Part shown: in pieces, positions 1-4,075 of the stretch
Numbering within the stretch: the first letter of the stretch is position 1
Layout: each line of letters starts with the position of its first letter
Source: Thermoprotei archaeon
Lineage (GTDB): Archaea; Thermoproteota; Thermoprotei_A; Sulfolobales; Ignisphaeraceae
DNA: 5,120 nucleotides
Assembly: GCA_003661905.1 (NCBI GenBank)
Contig: QMXA01000108.1
Coordinates: forward strand, 1 to 5,120
Direction: 5' to 3'
Notes under the pieces: generated by a model
Databases searched by the model: none
Told to the model about the DNA's origin: nothing
What the model saw: the letters and a program-made list of their open reading frames with translations, nothing else
Program-made: the position numbers and the translations under genes

Positions 1-117
1 AGGAACGTTAGAATTCCATTCTTGTCCATAATTTTAGAATCGAATATGAATTAAATTACGCAGCCCTTATTCATTTCTGAATCCCATTAGACATTGAATC
101 ATCAAATAATAACATCT
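1..117. other. AT-rich intergenic DNA left of the dehydrogenase remnant
   Basis: No gene can be supported. On the minus strand an ATG at 27-29 opens nine codons that run off the window edge (MDKNGILTF); it could be the start of a downstream gene, but there is too little sequence to judge and no convincing Shine-Dalgarno motif before it. No repeat, RNA gene or terminator stands out. Confidence 0.4.
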
Positions 118-345
118 CTATGGCTTTAGCATTTCATTTCCTAGCACTTTGGTTTTAGCATTACATCCTAAAACGGGCTCTAGTATTTTCTTCTTTTCTA
201 TAACTATGTCTATAGCATTATCTATTACAAGAGATACCCTAGTTAATGATACATCGTGATACCTATCACCAATATATTCAAACATTAATTTAGCAGCTAC
301 TATTTCGCCAATAGGATTAGCTATTCCTTTACCAGCAATATCCGA
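118..345 (-). pseudogene. 3' remnant of isopropylmalate/homoisocitrate dehydrogenase-like gene
   Basis: This 75-codon open stretch runs without a stop from the mobile-element junction to a TAG at 118-120. It begins SDIAGKGIANPIGEIVAAK, which matches the C-terminal hallmark of the NAD(P)-dependent beta-decarboxylating dehydrogenases (isopropylmalate, isocitrate, homoisocitrate), usually GSAPDIAGKGIANP. The rest (helix around LMFEYIGDRY, then KKKILEPVLG and NAKTK near the end) fits the family's last helices and the usual 'T.DLGG.AKT' end. The N-terminal 270 or so residues, with the cofactor and substrate sites, are absent. The matching upstream scrap (IFEPIHGSA) lies at 1866-1892, on the far side of the TnpB element. 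It cannot be an active enzyme. Whether the ancestor acted in lysine or leucine synthesis cannot be told from the tail; nearby lysYZM favours homoisocitrate dehydrogenase. Confidence 0.85.
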
Positions 346-500
346 GGGTTCAAGTCTGAATGCTACTTTTAATCATATTTGAATACTCTTAATTACTTTC
401 TTCATCCTCTCATCTCTGGTTCTCCTCCTCTGTCGGATTTCACCCTTCATTGGAGGAGCGCTTGGGGATGACCCAGGCATCCCCGCATACGCTTTTAAGA
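346..500 (-). ncRNA. Possible omega (reRNA) guide RNA at tnpB 3' end
   Basis: In characterised TnpB systems the guide RNA overlaps the 3' end of tnpB, includes the right end of the element, and carries into flanking DNA, which supplies the guide. By analogy the RNA here would be read on the minus strand and leave the element at 346. The guide would then start with TCGGATATTGCTGG (from 345 downward), inside the dehydrogenase remnant. The terminal stretch has a small hairpin (TTCA-GACT-TGAA on the minus strand, 349-360). The 5' limit given is arbitrary. This is inference from the family; no RNA evidence exists in the sequence itself. Confidence 0.35.
364..373 (-). repeat. Subterminal inverted repeat, right (tnpB 3') copy
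   Basis: ATTAAAAGTA on the minus strand here equals ATTAAAAGTA on the plus strand at 1822-1831, so the two copies are inverted with respect to each other. They lie about 18 and 34 bp inside the element ends. Each copy also sits at a gene's stop codon (tnpB TGA; small ORF TAA). It may be a recombinase-binding site, but the motif is A-rich and short, so chance is possible. Confidence 0.3.
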
Positions 501-1575
501 CTTTGAACCATATGTTCATGGCTCCAACTTTATCTCTATCGCTTACGAAGTTACATTTGAGGCAAATACCTAGCCTATGGTTGTAAACTAACTTAGTACT
601 GCACCTAGGGCATGTAGATGAAGTACTTCTTGGATTAATGAATACTACTGGCACATTACACTCAATAGACTTACTTATTACTGCATCACGTAACTTCCCG
701 TAAGCAAACATGGTTAGCTTCCAAGTGATAGCGCTTCCATTCTTAATCGTATTCTCATGAAGACTCGTTAAGTATTCTAGTGTAATGGCATAGTTATGCT
801 TCTTCGCCTTTATAATTAGTTCCTTTGCGAATTTCCTACACCAGCCAATTACTATGTTTCTCGCTTTCTCATGTAGAGACTTTATTCTCTTCAGAATTCT
901 ATTGTTATACCTCCATCTCTTTGGATACTTCTTCTGTAGTTCCTCAGCTCTAGCCTTCTTGCTTAAAGCATCAATAAACCTAGTTCTGTATCTCCTAACA
1001 CTAGCTCCTTCATAAGCCACTATCTGTTTTAAATTAATGTCAAGTGCTAGAACGTTTCTGGAAGCATAGGGAGCATACTTTACCTCAAAAATTATGCTCA
1101 TGTAGAGCACTCCATTACAGTACTTTACATGAATCTCCTTCCATCTAAGATACTTAAACCTCTCTATGTACTCTCTCCTATGTATAAGCTTTAAGGAGTA
1201 CCATTTATTTCTGAAAATTACTTTAATTACTCCATTGTCTAAATCTACTCTAGCATCTTGATAGTCTACTCTAGCGCTCATCTTCTTGATTGTAGGTTTA
1301 CGTCCACCATTCTTTTTAGCTGACTTGACTAGTGCAAGTGCTGTTCGGTAAATGTTCCTAGCTATATGTGCTCTAAAGCCATAACCTCTCAACATTAAGT
1401 AGAATAGTTGATGTACTTGGCCCCTCTTAGGAAGCTTATTTAACTCCCATAGAGCATCGATAACCCTCTGAAGAACATACCTATGTATTGCTAAATCCCA
1501 TAGTAAATCATTGACGCCGCCTTCAATAACCTCTACTTTAGCTTTCAAAGCTCTTCTATATACTCCCTCAGGCAT
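373..1575 (-). CDS. tnpB: TnpB, RNA-guided endonuclease of IS200/IS605/IS607 elements
   Basis: This 400-residue protein has the full TnpB (OrfB, ancestor of Cas12) layout. An N-terminal helical/beta RNA- and DNA-binding part covers about residues 1-170. RuvC-I is LALDINLKQIVA with Asp179. RuvC-II is ITLEYLTSL with Glu267. A zinc finger has CPRC (322, 325) and CLKC (338, 341), preceded by the usual R-S-T-S-S. RuvC-III is SDRDKVGAMNIW with Asp348. All catalytic and zinc residues are present, so it is probably active. A basic tail follows PSAPPMKGE, a motif I recall from archaeal TnpBs. In studied members TnpB uses an omega RNA from the element's right end to cut DNA carrying the empty target site, which helps the element persist. 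ATG 1575 is chosen because an in-frame TAG lies two codons upstream. No tnpA accompanies it; a small gene diverges upstream. Confidence 0.95.
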   Translation of the reverse strand: MPEGVYRRALKAKVEVIEGGVNDLLWDLAIHRYVLQRVIDALWELNKLPKRGQVHQLFYLMLRGYGFRAHIARNIYRTALALVKSAKKNGGRKPTIKKMSARVDYQDARVDLDNGVIKVIFRNKWYSLKLIHRREYIERFKYLRWKEIHVKYCNGVLYMSIIFEVKYAPYASRNVLALDINLKQIVAYEGASVRRYRTRFIDALSKKARAEELQKKYPKRWRYNNRILKRIKSLHEKARNIVIGWCRKFAKELIIKAKKHNYAITLEYLTSLHENTIKNGSAITWKLTMFAYGKLRDAVISKSIECNVPVVFINPRSTSSTCPRCSTKLVYNHRLGICLKCNFVSDRDKVGAMNIWFKVLKAYAGMPGSSPSAPPMKGEIRQRRRTRDERMKKVIKSIQI

Positions 1576-1576
1576 C

Positions 1577-1588
1577 CCCTAGCTAGGG
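1577..1588. promoter_or_regulatory. Perfect 12-bp palindrome abutting the tnpB start
   Basis: CCCTAGCTAGGG is its own reverse complement and ends one base before the tnpB ATG (1575). It is GC-rich in AT-rich DNA and covers the place where a ribosome binding site would be; no clear GGTG-type motif is seen at normal spacing. It could be a protein operator or, as RNA, pair between copies or fold only weakly because a hairpin would need a loop taken from its own centre. An effect on tnpB expression is inferred. Confidence 0.4.
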
Positions 1589-1602
1589 AGATATACGCCT
1601 TC

Positions 1603-1618
1603 ATTGGGTACTCCCAAT
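1603..1618. promoter_or_regulatory. Inverted repeat in the presumed tnpB leader
   Basis: ATTGGG-TACT-CCCAAT is a perfect 6-bp stem with a 4-nt loop. A TATA box at 1639-1646 would start the minus-strand transcript near 1617, so this hairpin would form the extreme 5' end of the tnpB mRNA. It may be an operator or an RNA stability/translation element. The structure is plain in the sequence; the role is inferred. Confidence 0.4.
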
Positions 1619-1629
1619 AATTGTTATTA

Positions 1630-1657
1630 GAGTACAGATTTATAAAGTTTAGTACTC
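1630..1657. promoter_or_regulatory. Shared bidirectional promoter: palindromic TATA between inverted hexamers
   Basis: TTTATAAA (1639-1646) is self-complementary, so it can serve as a TATA box in both directions. A start about 25 nt away falls near 1617 for tnpB (minus) and near 1669 for the small ORF (plus). It is framed almost symmetrically by GAGTAC (1630-1635) and GTACTC (1652-1657). A further GTACTC sits at 1608-1613 inside the neighbouring hairpin. This layout suggests one regulator binding over the TATA box and controlling both genes; the small protein encoded next door is a candidate, though nothing proves it. Confidence 0.5.
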
Positions 1658-1682
1658 AAATCTAAATATGTGGTGTCCGTGG

Positions 1683-1826
1683 ATGGTTTCAATATATGTG
1701 TTTGAAGCGAGAGTTGTCAAGACATCTGGAAAATATCTTATTTACCCACCCAAAGAGTACCAAGAGAAGCTAAAGAAGCTACATGGAAAGAAAATCAAAA
1801 TAGTAGTAATAGAAGAGAGTAATTAA
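1683..1826 (+). CDS. Small 47-residue protein encoded in the tnpB element, possibly AbrB-like
   Basis: A 47-codon ORF divergent from tnpB and wholly inside the element. The protein starts MVSIYVFEARVVK, continues KYLIYPPKEYQEKLKKLHGK, and ends in a hydrophobic strand IKIVVIEE. The pattern beta strand, G-[KR]-Y-[LI]-[IY]-x-P-K turn, basic helix, G-K-K, beta strand recalls the swapped-hairpin AbrB/SpoVT DNA-binding fold of archaeal antitoxins and regulators, but it is too short and diverged for a firm family call. No signal peptide or membrane segment. ATG 1683 is preceded by GGTG (1672-1675) at 7-nt spacing; an in-frame ATG at 1668 (52 residues) would fit a leaderless mRNA from the TATA box at 1639-1646. 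Promoter, coding-like composition and placement support a real gene. Function unknown; it may regulate the shared promoter or aid transposition. Confidence 0.65.
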   Translation: MVSIYVFEARVVKTSGKYLIYPPKEYQEKLKKLHGKKIKIVVIEESN

Positions 1827-1831
1827 AAGTA
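1822..1831 (+). repeat. Subterminal inverted repeat, left copy, within a hairpin
   Basis: ATTAAAAGTA overlaps the stop codon of the small ORF and matches in inverted orientation the copy at 364-373. It is part of TAATTA-AAAG-TAATTA (1820-1835), where each TAATTA is palindromic, giving both a direct and an inverted repeat. Possible recombinase-binding or terminator-like structure for the element end; low complexity makes chance plausible. Confidence 0.3.
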
Positions 1832-1865
1832 ATTAGAATTGATGAAAAGTATTAAAAAATAACAC

Positions 1866-1895
1866 GGCTGATCCATGTATTGGTTCAAATATAGC
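1866..1895 (-). pseudogene. Internal scrap of isopropylmalate/homoisocitrate dehydrogenase fused to synthase remnant
   Basis: Ten codons, A-IFEPIHGSA, carry the family motif (A)-I-F-E-P-[VI]-H-G-S-A that in beta-decarboxylating dehydrogenases directly precedes PDIAGKGIANP. They follow in frame on HGHNDLGLVIA of the synthase remnant, so a deletion has joined two genes around 1893-1898. The gene then stops being recognisable at 1866, where the mobile element begins; reading on gives 10 unrelated codons to a TAA at 1833-1835. The continuation is at 345 on the far side of the element. Confidence 0.85.
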
Positions 1896-2651
1896 TATAA
1901 CGAGGCCCAAGTCGTTATGTCCATGGAACTCTATCCATTTGTTAGGTATTTTGATTTCATTAATTATGGTTTGAATAAGTGCGGGTATTCCACGTGGAGG
2001 GAGTACATCGGGAAAGAGTAAGCCTAGTCCTAACGTATCGGCAATTTTGATTTTTGTTGGTCTCTTGTACTTTTCGCTAAGTTTTAGCATTTGTTTAATG
2101 AATGGAATTATATTTCTATGTATATCAGCTCTAGTAGCATCCTCTAATGCACACCTAACAGTAATGCTTCTCTTTAATGCTTTCTCAATAACTGAGAGGT
2201 ATTTCCTATATGCTAAATCTCTAGTCAAACCTAATTTATAATAAATGTGGTAATCAGATATTGATGTAAGAATTACTGTTTCGTCTAGCTTATTTTCAAC
2301 GACTAATTTGAGATCACTTCTTGAAGCTCGAATCCATCCTATGATCTTAGGATACTTAAAGCCATAATCTTGCAATTCTTTAACTAATCTCCTTTTTCTG
2401 TGTAAAGAAAGAATTCCGAACTAGTTATTACATTACTCTCTTTATTCAACCAGTAGAAGAAATATCTTAACACCTTTATCAATAGTGAAATTTCTCCAAT
2501 TCTGTTGTTCATCTCTCAAAGTAGTATCTGTTAAGAATATTTCATTTAAATGAGAGAATTTCTTATTTGTAGAACCATTAATCATTATTCTCGGTACGTG
2601 GTTAAAAGGAAAGATATCCTTAAATAGAATTATATTGTCCTCTACTCCCAT
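1893..2651 (-). pseudogene. Decayed homocitrate/Re-citrate/isopropylmalate synthase-like gene
   Basis: Remnant of a DRE-TIM (HMGL-like) acyl-CoA condensing enzyme, which would join acetyl-CoA to a 2-oxo acid. The N-terminal piece (ATG 2651) has TDTTLRDEQQNWR; it stops at 2442. The frame then shifts: another frame gives LNKESNVITSSEFFLYTEK across about 2393-2450. It shifts again near a T5 run (2393-2397; A5 in the coding strand) and resumes as RRLVKELQDYGFKYP. Conserved blocks follow: GWIRA, LTSISDYHIYYKLG, LEDATRAD, KIADTLG and HGHNDLG (1911-1925). At about 1893-1898 it runs into dehydrogenase sequence, so the C-terminal third or more is gone. DGQQ has become DEQQ, and the usual H of CHLED is A. 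The blocks resemble Clostridium Re-citrate-synthase-like proteins as I recall them; substrate is unproven. GGTG-type SD (2660-2664) and TATA box survive upstream. Lysine-pathway origin is inferred from lysYZM. Confidence 0.88.
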
Positions 2652-2659
2652 TAACTACA

Positions 2660-2664
2660 CACCT
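2660..2664 (-). promoter_or_regulatory. Shine-Dalgarno site of the synthase pseudogene
   Basis: AGGTG on the minus strand, 8 nt before ATG 2651, is a good archaeal Shine-Dalgarno motif. It supports this ATG as the ancestral start and shows that the 5' end of the broken gene is still well preserved. Confidence 0.5.
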
Positions 2665-2723
2665 AAGAGTAACAGCACTTGGTACGTGCCTAATAACTAT
2701 GTACGGTTAATCTTAAAAGCAGG

Positions 2724-2731
2724 TTTAAATA
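2724..2731 (-). promoter_or_regulatory. Candidate TATA box for the synthase pseudogene
   Basis: TATTTAAA on the minus strand would place transcription start near 2700, about 50 nt ahead of the ATG at 2651. The 180-bp gap 2652-2831 otherwise shows no gene. A separate promoter implies this gene was its own unit rather than the tail of the lysYZM operon. AT-rich DNA makes such matches common. Confidence 0.35.
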
Positions 2732-2803
2732 CATGAGAATTCCCAATTTCGTTCTGGGCCAATAGATTACGTAAAGGAATCAGTCTCCATTTCAGTTTGT
2801 AAC

Positions 2804-2808
2804 AAAAA
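2804..2808 (-). terminator. Weak T-run after lysM
   Basis: Five T residues on the minus strand (ATTTTTG), 24-28 nt after the lysM stop, could act as an archaeal oligo-T terminator for the lysYZM transcript. No stem is needed in archaea, but the run is short. Confidence 0.25.
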
Positions 2809-2831
2809 TTGAATATATCACTTTATATCCT

Positions 2832-3263
2832 CTATCTCCATGACCTGAGTACTATGAGAGTATTAGTACCAGCAACTCCGGGTATTGATCTTATTTCATC
2901 TATGCATCTATTGATTATGTCTATACCCGTTGCTTTAACTATTGCTAGTATATCATAATCACCTGTAACTTCGTATACAACTTCGACTCCATTGATTTTT
3001 ATTATTTTCTTTGATATTTCAGGTACAGGAGTAGGTGGTTGAGTCTTAACTAGTATTGCAGCTCTGATCTCATTAATTAGTTCATACTCTATTGTGAATT
3101 TCTTTATAATGCCTGATTTAACTAGTTTAGCTATTCGTTTTCTCACAGCTGATTCACTAATGTTGAGTTCATTAGCTAGTTTAGCATATGACATTCTAGC
3201 ATTTTCTTTTAGAAGTTTCAATAGTTGTAGATCTATGTAATCTATGGTGTAGCTCATGTTCAT
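2832..3263 (-). CDS. lysM: Lrp/AsnC-family transcriptional regulator, LysM type
   Basis: A 143-residue regulator of the feast/famine family. The N-terminal winged helix-turn-helix (about residues 8-57) reads YIDLQLLKLLKENARMSYAKL followed by LNISESAVRKRI as recognition helix. The C-terminal RAM ligand-binding domain (about 63-140) has VVYEVTGDYDILAIVKA, whose G-D-Y-D is a family mark, and ends IPGVAGTNTLIVL. Length is normal. It overlaps the lysZ stop by ATGA (3260-3263), implying coupled translation. The GGGTG motif (3265-3269) is only 1 nt from ATG 3263 but 7 nt from ATG 3257, so the protein may begin at Met3 (141 residues). In Sulfolobus, LysM in the same gene order controls the lysine genes with lysine as effector; the same role here is inferred from position and family. 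Confidence 0.85.
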   Translation of the reverse strand: MNMSYTIDYIDLQLLKLLKENARMSYAKLANELNISESAVRKRIAKLVKSGIIKKFTIEYELINEIRAAILVKTQPPTPVPEISKKIIKINGVEVVYEVTGDYDILAIVKATGIDIINRCIDEIRSIPGVAGTNTLIVLRSWR

Positions 3264-4060
3264 TCACCCATAATATATGTACCGCTACCCTCTAGTGCAT
3301 GTTTTATAGGTTCAGGTTTAAGACCGGATGCGATAATGACTTTATTTACACCACTCTTTATTGCTTCCTTTATCATTAGTAATTTCCTATTCATACCTGG
3401 GCCGATTTTAGGTAATATACTAGAAATTTCATCGAGTTTAATGGCCTTTAATACATAGCCATCAACTACGACACCTTCAACATCAGTTAAGATTATTAAT
3501 GTACTAACCTTCAATGCTGAAGCCAATATACATGCTACTTGATCCCCATCTACGTTTAATAAGGTTCCATCAGTGTCTATGGCGATAGGGGCTATTACTA
3601 CTACATATCCTAGAGCAAGTAGATTGTTTATGAGTTCTCTATTGACTTTCTTTATCTTTCCAGTATAGCCTCCATTTATAACTCTTTTTCTACCCCTTTG
3701 ATTCACAATGATAATGCGTTTCTTTCTTTCAGCAATCAATATTGGTCCATCAGCACCCGAAATCCCTATACTTTTCACATTTAATGCATATAATTTTGAA
3801 ACTATTAACTTATTTATCTTACCAGCCATGACCATTACGTACACTTCAAGTTCTTTTTCATCAGTGTATCTACTTCTTATGCCGCTTGGTGAAGTAACGA
3901 ATTTAGGTTCGATATTCAGTTTCTTAGATATTTCCGTAACTATATTACCTCCACCATGTACTATTATCACGTTTTGGTTCTTAGCTAGTTCTGAAATATC
4001 ATATAGGACATTATCTAAATTTTTCTTAATTACATTACCACCTATTTTTACAATAATCAT
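3260..4060 (-). CDS. lysZ: LysZ, [LysW]-aminoadipate/glutamate kinase
   Basis: A 266-residue amino-acid kinase of the ArgB/LysZ group, which phosphorylates the side-chain carboxylate of LysW-bound alpha-aminoadipate (lysine) or glutamate (ornithine/arginine) with ATP in the cytoplasm. Visible motifs: N-terminal IIVKIGGNV (Lys5, GG), VIIVHGGGN (34-39 region), substrate loop TSPSGIRSRYTDEKELE (56-72), GADGP (102-106), NVDGDQVACILA (169-180), LTDVEGV (191-197) and GPGMNRKL with Lys226. The SG-x-x-SR-x-TD form of the substrate loop, rather than ArgB's NG-LR-VTD, favours LysZ. All expected catalytic residues seem present and length is normal. ATG 4060 has GGTGG (4065-4069) 4 nt upstream; the lysY stop lies 15 nt before, and the 3' end overlaps lysM, so the three form one operon. 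Specificity for lysine, arginine or both cannot be settled here. Confidence 0.92.
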   Translation of the reverse strand: MIIVKIGGNVIKKNLDNVLYDISELAKNQNVIIVHGGGNIVTEISKKLNIEPKFVTSPSGIRSRYTDEKELEVYVMVMAGKINKLIVSKLYALNVKSIGISGADGPILIAERKKRIIIVNQRGRKRVINGGYTGKIKKVNRELINNLLALGYVVVIAPIAIDTDGTLLNVDGDQVACILASALKVSTLIILTDVEGVVVDGYVLKAIKLDEISSILPKIGPGMNRKLLMIKEAIKSGVNKVIIASGLKPEPIKHALEGSGTYIMGE

Positions 4061-4064
4061 GAGA

Positions 4065-4069
4065 CCACC
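4065..4069 (-). promoter_or_regulatory. Shine-Dalgarno site of lysZ
   Basis: GGTGG on the minus strand lies in the 15-nt gap between the lysY stop and the lysZ ATG (4060), at 4-nt spacing. It supports ATG 4060 as the start and independent initiation on the shared mRNA. Confidence 0.45.
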
Positions 4070-4075
4070 ATGTAA

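Larger units (their letters stand above)
346..1865 (-). mobile_element. tnpB-only IS607/IS605-superfamily element with divergent small ORF
   Basis: The ends are inferred from the interrupted dehydrogenase gene. Minus-strand GGATCAGCC (Gly-Ser-Ala, ending at 1866) should run straight on into TCGGATATTGCTGG (Ser-Asp-Ile-Ala-Gly, starting at 345). Everything between, about 1,520 bp, is foreign; the exact end may slide by up to 2 bp because CC is present at both junctions (346-347 and 1866-1867). The element contains tnpB, a 47-codon divergent ORF, and no tnpA transposase or recombinase, so it is probably mobilised in trans or immobile. The shared CC (GG on the other strand) is what IS607-type serine recombinases leave at both ends. 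The IS200/IS605 family, which makes no target duplication, is the alternative. A 10-bp motif occurs inverted near both ends (364-373 and 1822-1831). Confidence 0.8.

Noticed and set aside
1..29. Minus-strand ATG with nine codons at the window edge
   Set aside because: Too short to support as a gene and no clear ribosome or promoter signal precedes it.
1833..1865. Last ten codons (VLFFNTFHQF) of the chimeric reading frame
   Set aside because: They are element DNA read by chance after the insertion point, not part of either ancestral enzyme.
1893..1898. The synthase-dehydrogenase join as a functional bifunctional enzyme
   Set aside because: Both halves lack most of their domains, there are two frameshifts upstream and an insertion downstream.
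2047..2241. Plus-strand open frame of 64 codons
   Set aside because: It lies antisense within the synthase remnant, whose minus-strand frame carries clear family motifs; it has no recognisable domain or start signal.
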